From assembly GCA_050084985.1 (NCBI GenBank), contig JBITNC010000001.1, forward strand, positions 181,474,001 to 181,538,000: 64,000 nt of DNA, read 5' to 3'. Both the position numbers and the translations under genes were made by a program. Below the pieces are notes generated by a model that searched no databases, was not told the DNA's origin, and was given only the letters and a program-made list of their open reading frames with translations. Below are positions 23,700 through 34,328 of this stretch, piece after piece. The stretch comes from Nageia nagi. Lineage: Eukaryota; Pinophyta. The stretch's first letter is position 1. Every line of letters begins with the position of its first letter.

Positions 23700-24010
23700 A
23701 AAAAAATTAACCAAAATATAAACTTAAAATTTGAACTAATAAAATTTAAAATATAACTAATGAGACTAAAACAATGGCCTTAACTAGTAGCTTGATGCCT
23801 AGTGGTGGGGGCCCTAAAAGTAAATGGTCTTATTGGGGCCATCTTTGGAGGTGGATCATACTATGGCATCTTCATTTCCTCATAATCCTCATCACATAAC
23901 TCATTTTATAATACCTCTACCCCATCATACTCATTCCTAACTAGTGTAGAGGATATTAATTCTTTAAAAATTATGATGCCCATGGTGTGCTAAAACTATC
24001 TTCAAGGCAT
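23700..24010 (-). pseudogene. Open minus-strand stretch flanking element B
   Basis: The minus frame reads VRNEYDGVEVL, NELCDEDYEEMKMP and YDPPPKMAPIRPFTFRAP, with TAG stops where Gln codons would fit. It may belong to the same interrupted gene as 14,990-15,484, but the two pieces do not join in an obvious way. Not recognised. Confidence 0.35.
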
Positions 24011-25075
24011 CCACACCATAAGTTCCAATGAATTTTGTTTAATTTTTTTTTGTATTTAACAATATTAGACCACTATTTATCTAAATATATTGTACAAGTG
24101 TAAATATGACATATATATCTTTAATGACTATTTTTTCAAATAAATACATATTTTACTAATGAAATATGAAATTCTAGGCCATGTCAATCCCATGAGTGCA
24201 ATTTTTCAAAAATTGCAGTTCATTTGATGATAGTGTCTCTTACAAGCTTAGGGCATGTATTTACCTCATTAGCTTGATGTTCATAGACTATGAGTTGCAA
24301 TAAAAATATTCTAACTAATATATATAAATTTCATCCTTACTCTTACTTTACATATTATTTCAATGAACATAATCTATGTAGGTATTATTTCTTTTATTTC
24401 CACATATCATCTTGAAGAGTAGGACCTTAAAAGTACCATAAATCCTCTATAAAAAAAGATGTCATTTTGGCTTGATCACCTTGTATAAGCTAGTGTGAGA
24501 GGAAATCCAAGACTAAAAGGGGAAAAATGAGATATCATATTCAACATAGCAATCATGAAAGGGAAGTTCACTTTAACTTTCACTAGACCAAAAAAGGCCT
24601 TTGAGGGAGATTTTAAATTATCTCCAATTATATTTTCCAAAAGTTATCTACCAACTACCTATGAGCCTGCCACCAAAAGTGCCCTCTCTATGACACAGTT
24701 ACACACCACTAGTATATGGCACCTAAAATTGCCTTTTAATGTCATATAGATGCAGTTATAAAACATTGCTCTATTAACCAATGTGGGTGGCTATAATTTC
24801 CCTTGAACCCACCTCATTATATTTTAAAAAGTGATGGTGTAATTATCCTCTTTATAGATATATATTATAGTTTTAAATCATTACATAGTTATCATATTTA
24901 AAAAAAGGGCATAACATGAAAGCATTCTTCTAAATGGAAGAATGCCTCCAAGCTACACTATCATCACTTATCCAAGGTACCTAAGCTCAATCATAGTGAA
25001 CCCAATTATTATGCTAGCAATGGACTCCCTAAGGATGGCCCAATAGAATTGACCAATCATTGTTAATATATATAT
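24011..25075. other. No gene recognised
   Basis: AT-rich non-coding DNA. The last 110 bp resemble 51,054-51,160. Confidence 0.5.
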
Positions 25076-25324
25076 TGTTAGTCACACAATGACACTAAGA
25101 GGGGGTGAATTAGTATCTTAAACTTCAAAAATTTAAACCTAGACTACTTGAAACAATGCAATAGAAAACTAAAACTAGAACAAACAAAGTACACCAAGGA
25201 AGCATCATGTAATGTAAGATATATTGAGGTTCACCATTATAGCTACATCCTTGAATAAGATTACTTGGATCATGGTCCAAATGTAGCCATTGTAAAGCAT
25301 CAAATTTACACTTAGTTTACTAGC

Positions 25325-25505
25325 ACCAACTAGAAGGAGCACCAACCCCTAAGTTTCATAGAACCAATTGCAGGGAGTACCAACCCCTAAGTTTTACAAC
25401 ACCAATTATTAGGAGCACTAATCCCTAAGTTCTACAACACCAAACTCAAGGAGCACCAACCCCTAAATTCTATAGTACAAATTGTAAGGAGCACCAATTC
25501 CTCTT
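25325..25505. repeat. Tandem 40-42 bp repeat within D LTR
   Basis: Units carry GGAGCACCAACCCCTAAGTT followed by CTACAACACCAATT. The same array, with other decay, is at 47,868-48,012 in the second LTR. Confidence 0.75.
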
Positions 25506-25915
25506 ACAAAGAACCAACTTGGAATTCAAATCTTGATTAAAAGTTTGACATAAAAATACCTTCTCTATTCATATATCCTTCTATGATATTTAGCTCATCA
25601 AATTTCATCACCCAACTATATCTATAAAAAATATACAATTAGTGTTTATAGTCACTGTTCTACCCTCATTGCCAATCTTTTATTGTTTATTTACCAATAG
25701 TAGTTTGCTCATTCACTCTCACCTCAACAGCATAAAAATTTTGTGATTTTCAATATTATAACTACATGATATAAAAATATCTTTCCATTATCTCTCTTCT
25801 TCTTTAAGATAACATAGACATTCCATTTTCCACTCACATACAACTCTCTACACCATTTGACTCGCTCTACTCTCTCCTTTTCTACTCTTTCTCAATATTG
25901 TCTTTTTATGTACTT

Positions 25916-25920
25916 CTATT
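25916..25920. other. Target site duplication of element C (left)
   Basis: CTATT immediately before the LTR; the identical CTATT follows the right LTR at 43,703-43,707. Confidence 0.9.
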
Positions 25921-26760
25921 TGTTACAATGAAAATAGAGCTGGAATGTAGAATAACATAAAATACAATTATTCTTAGATTTTCACTGAACTTCAAATTAT
26001 GTAAAATAGGCAAAAATGTTGTAATTGTAAATTGATATTGATTTTTAGCTCAAAATACAATTTGCCCTTGGAAGGGACTTTTACAAATGCCATTTGCCAA
26101 AATGAGAGTATTAGATTTTCATTGTTTTTGATTTGCTTGCTTCTCTCCTTGATATGGACAACTTGTAAATCCTACACACATGCAAAAGATAATAACATCA
26201 AAGCATCTATGTATGACATATATTAAATTGAAACTAGCATAAAACAATAAAAGGTATGAGCTCACAAGATTTTGGCAGCATTACCCTACTTCAAAAATGG
26301 GGCCCTATTGCTTTGTTTTGGCTTGTATTTACAGATTTTTGGGTGAGATTTTCCAAGGCTGGTAAGGGGGAGTCAAAAGCCACCGTAGGTCGTAACTGAC
26401 CCCCTCTATCCATAGCATCTTGGAAGAATGAGATGTTACAACTTTCTTTTATTATTTTTGGTTTCTATTCAGCTGTTACAGAGTCGCCAGCGATTACTAG
26501 GTAGACATCGATGATCATCCTAAAATGTCGATGATTGTTTTGGGTCATTATCAACTGGTTTTCAATTTTTATTACAATATTAAAATGACTACCAAATAGC
26601 CAATTTTTTCCAAAAAAGGGTCATGTGACCACTCATTTTGCATGTAATCGATGAGAGTTATCCAATAATATGGTTTTTTAAACCTATTTTATATTATCAC
26701 AAAGATTTATGATTATTTCAATGTTTACTAGTTAAAAAGGGACATTTTTAGGTGTCTACA
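25921..26760 (-). repeat. Element C 3' LTR
   Basis: Plus-strand TGTTACAATG to GGTGTCTACA, 840 bp, the same length as the right copy. By eye the two differ at about 49 sites. A phased motif array lies at 26,480-26,560. Confidence 0.95.
26480..26560 (-). promoter_or_regulatory. Phased motif array in 3' LTR
   Basis: Four units start near 26,486, 26,507, 26,527 and 26,546 (GCCAGCGATT, ATCGATGATC, GTCGATGATT, CATTATCAAC), 20-21 bp apart. The same units in the right LTR start at 43,428, 43,449, 43,469 and 43,489. Read on the minus strand they match the leader motif AATCGCYGGCATTT. Confidence 0.6.
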
Positions 26761-26775
26761 TTTTACCCCCTTTTG
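26761..26775 (-). other. Element C polypurine tract
   Basis: Minus strand CAAAAGGGGGTAAAA directly before TGTAGACACC. Textbook position and composition for plus-strand priming. Confidence 0.9.
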
Positions 26776-27250
26776 AATTATCAACCGAAAATGCGGTTGA
26801 TGATTTCAAAAATATAGAATGAGAAGCTTTGTCACTTGATTGTTTGTTGTTGCTTTTTTATGATATAAGTTTTGACTCAATTTCTTAGATGAATCAAAAT
26901 TTTGATTTATCAAATTATGATAAAATGTGTTTTCTTTTAACATTTGATGTAGTTTTGAAAACAAATTTGAATATACTTCAGAAGTGATTATTTTCAGTAT
27001 GATAATGTGTTGAGCTTGTGTGACAGTTACATGACATTTCTATTATGTCATTTTGCATGTCTAAGCACACATGTACCATATAAGTTTTCTTTAGTATATG
27101 AGTTTTGATGGTGTTGTCCTTTATCCTGACAATGAGGTTTCAAGATGATCTCCTATAACAATGACACATCACATTTTATAATTTTTTGATTTTCTTGACC
27201 AATTTAAGGATATTTTTGAGAAATTTTTAATATTCTCATGACTATTCACA

Positions 27251-27324
27251 AACATGACATTTTACATACAATTACTGGTGTTTAGTGATGATCATTAGTG
27301 TCCATCCTCTAGTCGTCGGTGTTT
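27251..27324 (+). promoter_or_regulatory. Phased motif array upstream of the antisense gene
   Basis: Four copies of a motif ending in ACATTT or GTGTTT (ends at 27,257, 27,278, 27,298 and 27,319) are spaced 21, 20 and 21 bp: AACATGACATTT, TTACTGGTGTTT, TCATTAGTGTCC, GTCGTCGGTGTTT. It lies 140-215 bp before the antisense start codon. A similar group (GATCGCGGTCATC, ATCACCGGTGTTT, AACATCGACGAC) is at 27,703-27,775. Confidence 0.55.
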
Positions 27325-27466
27325 CTCTATTAGATGTAAATAAAAAGAAAAAGTTTTAACTTTTTCTTATTCATTTCTTTTCCAGCTGTCACTCTCATTG
27401 TCTGCTAGAACTAGTTTTCGTTGTGATTTCATCGATTTCTAGCCATTGATATTCGTTACAATCACC

Positions 27467-27534
27467 ATGCCTCCATGTAGACGCTCCACTAGATGTTCTC
27501 GACCTATCCGGGAAGAGGTAGGGTTTTGAAATAA

Positions 27535-27566
<32 letters not shown>

Positions 27567-29894
27567 TTATAATTGTAAATTAACCGTTTAATTTCAAAAT
27601 TGAAACCGTGAATGATGTTTAGAAATTATTTTGATTATTTCTATCGGATAAAATTTGTAAATTAGGCTTTTACTTATATTTTTTGTAAAAATTTTTATAA
27701 TTCGATCGCGGTCATCAACCTAGGCCGAATGGATGATAGAATCACCGGTGTTTGGAATGCGAACATCGACGACTGAGTGTTACAAATTAGAAATGTCAAC
27801 ATTTTAGTATGAAATGCCATTTTTTTTTTAGCTGAACTTTTTAACATTACACAAGTTCGAGACATCTTTGAGCCTCGAGGTAGATATCCTTTGATTCTAT
27901 AGGAGGGTAGAGATTTTCTAGGTCCAACCGATCATACTTTTTTCAGGTCAATTGGTTTTGGTGTGGGCCCATTCATGGGTTGCATTCATTGGGAGTATCC
28001 TTTATTAGCTGCATTGTTAGATAGATGGGATGCAGTGACATGTACTTTTCATCTTTCGACAGGGGAGATGACTGTCACAGTGGAGGATATACATAGATTA
28101 TATAGACTCCCCATTCATGGATAGAGGATTTTGCATGTGGTGGATAGAACAAGAGCTTTACCTACTATTTCTTATTTATATGAGGCCACTCGAGTTGAGA
28201 CCATTGTTTCTAAGATTATCTCAAGTGGCATCTGATACTACCAGTATTGGATGGAGGATCAACAAGGGGTGATCCATTTTTCATACTTGATGGGTTTAGT
28301 ATAGTGTTATGCTCTCCCCGATACTGGCAGTAGGAGGTTTCCATGGTCATTGTTACCCATTATTACGGACATGATACAGCATGGTACAGTGTATGCTTGG
28401 GCACTAACACTATTAGCTCAGATTTACAAAGAGCTATTCTTTTATTCTTAGGGTCATAGGGCCTCTTTATCCATTACTGTCACCTTGCAGGCATGGGCTT
28501 ATGAGCATATAGTTATGGCTCATCCTCCAAGGTTACTGATGCCTAGGTTTGGTAGCCACCTAGATTACAAGGCTGGCATAGTCCAATGGCATGATTTTTA
28601 TATTCACCCATTAGATGGAGTTCATCAAGATGTGAGTTATTATCACCACATGATTAGTCACTTGATTCCAAATCAAGTGAGATTCAGACCTTATTATTTG
28701 TATCCTATCTGAGGAGAGCTTGTAGCTGAGCGTACTGGTATTTGGCAGCCACATGTTTTAAGTGGTCATCGAGTAGATTTTTTGGAGTATTTTCATTTTG
28801 AGAGAGTGCATCATCAGTTTGGCTTAGTTTAGGATGTGCCTGCACCATCAGTGCCATATCAGCATGAGGGCACTATCTCAGTAGATGGTGTATAGCCATT
28901 AGTTTATGCAGAGCTTGATCCTACTCAGGAGGAGGGATCATTAGAGGGTGATATTAGGGAGGATGACATAGAGGTTTCTAAGGCATTCAAGGCCTAGTGG
29001 GAGGAGGGAAATGATGGCCTAGAGGGTAGATTAGAGGGTCAACACATTCATCAGCACGTCGATGTTGTTGAGGAGTTGGGTGCAGTAGCAGGAGAGGGAG
29101 AGGTAGGCAAGGTGCCTATAGGAGCAAAGGCTATAGGAGAGGAGGCTACTAGTGAGGAGGTCATGGTAGATGATCCTGAGGAGTTAGCTCCTAAGGAGGA
29201 GGCTATGGGTGTAGGTGAGGAGGGAGCTACCCCAGAGGTTGCACACGGAGTCGAGGAGGCTCCTACTACATAGGTTCCTAGCATTGATACTTTGCTAGGA
29301 GATATTTATGAGCTAAGATACCAGTTGGCATAGGCCAATTGGTGTATATATAGGTATAGGGTTGAGCGAGACAGATATAGATAGGAGAGAGATGAGGCTC
29401 ATTCTTCTTTATAGGGAGCTTAGGCTCATCAGTTAGGAGTAGCATCTACTTTTGGGGGTGGTTCTTTAGTTTTCATTCATGGCATTTATCAGCAATAAGA
29501 TTTTTATAGTGGTATGGTACAGACATGGCTGATAGGTGTTCCAACTTTTACTCCTGGGGCTCACTATCCTATACCTCTAGCTAGTTATATGCCTATAGAT
29601 ATCTCAGCATATTAGATAGGCAGCAGCGCATAGGGCATAGTTGGATCTCTAGGTAGGACTCAAAGGTCGTGAGGTTTTCCTAGCAGGAGTGGTACACCCT
29701 AGGCATCTCCCTTAGGTGTTGTTGGTTCATCCGAGTTACAAGGAGCTCAGCATCCAGGTAGTCCTACAGGATCTGTAGGCACTACTCCTCTAAGTCAAGG
29801 TACTAGAGAGACTAGTAGATGGTAGAGGTGACCGAGTAGTCCTAGCAGACAAGGCAGTGGTTGGAGTAGTCTTTGAGGATACCCTTTTTCATGA
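27467..29894 (+). pseudogene. Antisense gene with plant mobile domain (PMD), inside element C
   Basis: From 27,834 to 29,894 a single plus-strand frame runs about 687 codons with no frameshift but about 22 stops. Motifs: SIGFGVGPFMGCIHWEYPLL, LLDRWDAVTCTFHLSTGEM and VEDIHRLYRLPIHG, the signature of PMD (aminotransferase-like/MAIN) proteins. Further on are FPWSLLPIITDM and YAWALTLLAQIY. After the domain (to about 28,830) come an acidic Glu/Asp-rich part (28,920-29,270), a probable coiled coil (YRVERDRYR region, about 29,280-29,440) and a Ser/Gly/Pro-rich tail. A short upstream ATG frame (27,467-27,517) ends at a good splice donor (GAG-GTAGGG) and an acceptor-like poly-T-AG lies at 27,831, so an intron is possible, though the phases do not match exactly. 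PMD proteins act in silencing in plants and are often carried by transposons; the role here is unknown. Confidence 0.8.
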
Positions 29895-31748
29895 TGTTAT
29901 TTTTTATATGCTTATGAGGTTATTGGACCCTTGTAGTTTTATTTTATGATTCATGATGTTATGATGACCTTTTGATGGACTATTATGATGTATATATAGA
30001 TAGATAGATCTTTGATATTTATGGTACTTGTATGATTCTTGATGCATGAGCTTTCATTCTATATATAGATTTATGATAAAATAGGTATGATGTGATGTTA
30101 TGTAGATCATAATTGTCTTTTAATTACTTGATGATGAATAGATGTTAATGATAGATGTAATTTTCAAAATGTATGATGCATAGATATAATTGTGGAATGT
30201 ATGATGTATAATTTTAAGGATACTTTTTATAATTTTTAAATAATGATAAAATATATAACATATATCAACAAATTAGTTTGATGATGTTAGTAATCTCAAA
30301 ATTAATTTAATAATAAGTAAGATTATAGTTGCTATAAATAATAAATCTAATTTATAAGTTTAATAAGTTAAGTTACTTTAAGTTATTGATAACGTGGAAT
30401 AACATAATTGTTTAAATAATTTAAGTTATTTAAGGACATTTTTATTATATTTTTGCAAAATTAGATGCATCATCTTCCGTACTTGGCAATTTTTTACAAT
30501 AGACACAATGAACTAATCAAATGCATATGGGCATTAACTCTATTTTGGTTTATTGTATTTTTTACAGAATCAGTATTCATCATTTTTTGTACTTCACAAT
30601 TTTACAATAAACCTCTTGACATGACAAACTAGTGATTTATGGAGGTTTATGAACATTAACTTTATCTTGGTCAGGGGAATAATAAATAATCATTCTTATC
30701 CTTTCCAAAGAAAAGCAATTTTAATAATGTTCAATGGTGATGATATTCTCAAAAGGAATGGGTTTAACAAAATGACACAAATGATTTTAAACACAAACAA
30801 AATACAAATTATGACAAAAGATTAGGTGATTTTGGATTAATAACCAAGTTATTATAACATCTACCTTATCTTTCTTTATCTCAAGATTTAACAACCTAAG
30901 ATGATATCAAACAATATTGTTATATGTTGATAAAAAAAAACCTAAAACTCCGTGTGTGTAGTGAGATTCATTTCCCTTCTTAGATCATTTGAGATGAAAT
31001 ATCTTAGAGACATTAATAAGCTAGTCTATCCATATGAAATGTATAGAGGTCCATAGGAAAGAAGGTCGCTAACCAAAATGGACATATCACCACTCGTAAG
31101 GTATGCCCCATTGCCAAATAGGTGTCCATAGCCCTAATGAGGATTAACCCTCAATCTCGCTACAACCTTGCTCTACTGCCAGTCAGGCATCCATAGCCTC
31201 GATAGAGGATATTGTAATCACCCAACAATTATTGATATGATGTAATTTTTTTTTTCAAATGATTCTTGGGTTCGAGATGAAGCAAATAACAGGATAGATA
31301 TGTAACTTTTCACTCTTAATGTTTCTAAAATAATTTTATTCAAATTTTCTTAGAATTCTTTAATGTATTAAGTGTTTGGAGTTTTTGGATTTTTCTTCAA
31401 ACACAAACTTTATGTTTTTCTATCATCTATGGTATATCATTTCTTTATGAAAGAAAAGACAAAGTGAATGTAGTGATAACAAGGAGATTATTCTAAGATG
31501 ACCTTTTCACACATTACACATTTACTGGATAATCACTTTTACAATGACATGCAACATATATTTACATCATCCAAGGGTAGGGCACCCAATTGCCAAGTGA
31601 CCTCTAGATGTTTTCATCTAGGTATATTTTATAATTTTATAATTTTTATGTGTTTTATAGTTTTCAATTTTTTAGGATTTTATAATTTTTTATTTTTTAT
31701 TTTTTTTATATATATTCTTCTAGGGAATCTATTCATGATGCATTCAAA
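29895..31748. other. Element C spacer between the two extra genes
   Basis: AT-rich, ATG/TGATG-rich stretch (29,900-30,200) and a less AT-rich patch at 31,050-31,215 (GCCCCATTGCCAAATAGG..). No coding frame that I trust. The two accessory genes point toward each other across it. Confidence 0.5.
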
Positions 31749-32929
31749 TCAAATTTCAATTGCATCAGGATTAAATGAACAATGTGTTGAACTAAACAAA
31801 AAACTAAAATCTAATACCACTTGATTATGATAGATTTGTAGAACACAATAATCTAAGTGTTTGAATGTTACAGTTTGTGTGATTGAGATGATTTGTTCTC
31901 GATGTTTTAAAGTCAGGTTATGAGTACAATCAACTATTATTTTGGGCTTTTCTATAGGCCATAGGAGATAGAAATATATCATTAAATCATATTCTGAGTT
32001 AGGAGAACACCATAACTCAAATTCATTGATACAAATAATAACTTGATATCCATTTACTTTGACATCCCAACTGTAAGATTCACGTGTATCAAAGAACATC
32101 AAGGCCATTTTTTGTTGTATTTCAATAGGCATGGAAAAGATATTTGAATACAAAGGAGTAGGAACATTACGAATAACTTTCATAAAGAGATCTTTGTCAT
32201 ACCTACTTTCGAACCCCGGAAGATAACTTCCATTATTCCATACTCTATGTCTTTTTGATAGTTTTTTGATAATCTCATTTCTAACCCTTATTTGATTTAT
32301 CATTTTAATCTTGGCGATAAGACAAGCTTGCCTTTTCTCCAATCTTTGTTTCCAAATTGTATGTCGCATTTGTATGCGAAAAAATCTGCGAGTTTGCCTA
32401 TATTGTTGTTGTAATGTTCTAGAAGGAAAAGCCACAAAAGTATTTGAAAAATCATAAATTACCCTTTTATGAGGTAAATAATGTAAAAGTTCATCTATCC
32501 ATTCTAGGCTTTGGTTAATTATTTAACGTATTTTAGCTTAGCTAAAAGGAGTGAATACTTAGTTAATTGACAATTTATGACGATTCTTAGTATTCCATAA
32601 GGCCATTGTAGGTAGAAAGCTGTTATTTCTTATGATACTCTTTCCATATGGGTGAAATAGATTTGTGGATCTAAACTAATGCCAGCTACATATCCATAAA
32701 AATTGACTTCCCAACCATTATTTATACCACAAAACATATGGTGTGTTCTCTCAAATTGCTCATCAATAGTCAATCGTAAATAATTTAAGAGATTAAAATC
32801 AAATATATATTTTAAATATGTTAATGCTAAATCACTTGGATATCTTGGTAGTGGAAATCATACTTGTGATTGCACTATGCTACCTTCAGCAGATTCCTTT
32901 GCCAGATTCATCTTTTCTATTTTAATCAT
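31749..32929 (-). pseudogene. Element C ORF3: twin-domain protein, family not recognised
   Basis: Begins at ATG 32,929 (or 32,911), 85 bp after the pol stop, same strand. The first half is open apart from two C-to-T stops and shifts frame near 32,560; the second half, 31,749-32,435, is open for 228 codons. The halves share a pattern: (T/P)IE-Q......M(F), then GWEVNFYGY or SWDVKVNGY, then FYLQWPYG or FYLLWPIE with a following I/V-rich strand. The spacing from W-V to WP is similar in both halves (about 100 and 95 bp), so the protein looks like a tandem duplication of one roughly 200-residue domain. A basic region (RQTRRFFRIQMRHTIWKQRL) joins them. No signal peptide or clear membrane segment. 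It could bind nucleic acid; I cannot name a family. Confidence 0.6.
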
Positions 32930-33014
32930 TAACACTTGACAAATATTAATACTTTTATTTATTTATTATTTTAACAATAAAATAAAACAAAAGAAAACTA
33001 ATGTACACTTTTTT

Positions 33015-34328
33015 TTATGTATAGAAGGGTCAAAGATGCATGATATTTATAGGTTCATGCTCTTCATTTCCTTCTAAATCTGATAAATGATAAGTTCCTT
33101 TACCGAATTTTTTTTTAATGATATATGGTCCTAACCAATTTGGAGCAAACTTGTCTCTAAGCTGTCATTCTATTCGTGAAGTTTGTTGATTTTCTTTTAA
33201 AACCAAATCACCTATTTTGAACTCATGAATTAGAGCTCTTTTATCAAAAGCTTGTTTTATCCTCTTCTGATAAACACGCATATGCTCTAAAGCATTGACA
33301 CATTTTTCATCTAAAAGCAATAACTGATCTAAGCGAGTCTGTATTGCTTCTTTGTTGGAATTTTGCTCACTTAGATTTACTCTAAGGGATGGTATCTCAT
33401 GTTCTATGGGTAGGATGGCTTTTGTTCCATATACTAAAGAGAATGTTGTTGCCCCAATAGGAGTGTGTACACTGGTATGATAAGCCCATAAGGCTTTTGG
33501 TATTTGCATATGCTAATCTCTATGAGAATCATTTACTATTTTTGCTAAGATGTTTCGAATAGTTTTATTAGTAGCCTCTGCCTGTCCATTACCTTGTGGA
33601 TAATATGGAGTGGAAAAACTTTGTTTAATTTTATACTTGTCACATATTTGTTTTACATCCTTATTTTTAAAATTCTTTCCATTATCCATAATTAATTAGT
33701 TCGTTATGCCAAATCTACATATAATATAATTTTCTATAAATTCAGCAATTCATGAACCAATGGTGGAAGTCATGGGAATAGCCTCTACCCATTTGGTAAA
33801 ATATTCAGTTACTATAATGATGAACTTGTGTCCACCAGAAGATGTAGGTGTAATTTGTCCTATTAAATCTAATGCCCATTTAGAGAATGGCCAAAGTGAT
33901 TGTATAGGATGTAGTTCTTGAGATGGTTGTGAAAATAAATGAGCATATTGTTGACATTTAAAACATTTTTTAACATATTCACAATAATCTTTTTCCATAG
34001 TTGGCCAATAATACCCCATTTGTATTAGTCATTTTACAATCGCAACACCATTAAAATGTCCTCTGCATGTTCCATCATGGGTGGAGGATATAGCTTTTTT
34101 AATATGATTCCATTCAAGACATCTGAGTAAAATACCATTGAAATTTTGTCGATGCAAGATATCCCCTATCAAACAATATTTAGTTGCTTTAATTTTAAAA
34201 GCTCATCGTGATGATTTATTAAGGTTTGCAAGAAGAGTTCCAAATTTTAAAAAATCTATCAATTCTTTGTACCAATTATCTTTATCAGTTACGTAAATAT
34301 TTAATACACTTTTTTCTTCATCTTCCTG
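33015..34328 (-). pseudogene. Element C integrase
   Basis: Complete integrase with few stops and no frameshift. Zinc module THDGTCRGHFNG ... CFKCQQYAH (33,950-34,090). Catalytic core with the first Asp in WALDLIGQ, the second in IMDNGKNF and the Glu in YPQGNGQAEATNKT. GPY-type C-terminus NWLGPYIIKKKFGKGTYHL near 33,060-33,140, ending at a TAA at 33,015. Internal stops fall at Arg or Gln positions, except one in RD*H where Trp is usual. Known role: cDNA insertion; this copy cannot be made whole without readthrough. Confidence 0.92.

Larger units (their letters stand above)
25076..25920 (-). repeat. Element D 3' LTR, first part
   Basis: Begins TGTTAGTCACACAATGAC. At 25,325-25,505 it holds about five copies of a 40-42 bp unit with GGAGCACCAACCCCTAAGTT. 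It is cut at 25,920 by the insertion of element C and resumes at 43,708. Confidence 0.8.

Noticed and set aside
25325-25505. CRISPR-like repeat with regular spacing
   Set aside because: Repeats are imperfect, adjacent and lie in an LTR; plant DNA. It is an ordinary tandem repeat.
26032-26226. 64-codon ORF with a hydrophobic segment, found in both LTRs of C (also 42,974-43,168)
   Set aside because: It is antisense within the LTR. Its survival in both copies follows from LTR identity at insertion, and only a few changes have occurred since. No independent sign of coding.
29051-29284. Minus-strand Ser/Thr/Pro/Ala-rich ORF
   Set aside because: Shadow of the Glu-rich part of the plus-strand PMD gene.
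27834-29894. TAG read as Gln (stop codon reassignment) to explain the many TAG stops
   Set aside because: This is plant-type nuclear retroelement DNA, CGA>TGA and CAA>TAA stops occur as well, and the contexts fit methylation decay. Readthrough is not needed.
31498-31824. 108-codon plus-strand ORF with a hydrophobic Phe/Ile stretch
   Set aside because: It overlaps the end of ORF3 in antisense, and the hydrophobic part is a poly-T/A tract.
31749-32929. ORF3 as an envelope-like gene, given its place after pol
   Set aside because: No signal peptide, no clear membrane anchor and no cysteine pattern. Position alone is not enough.
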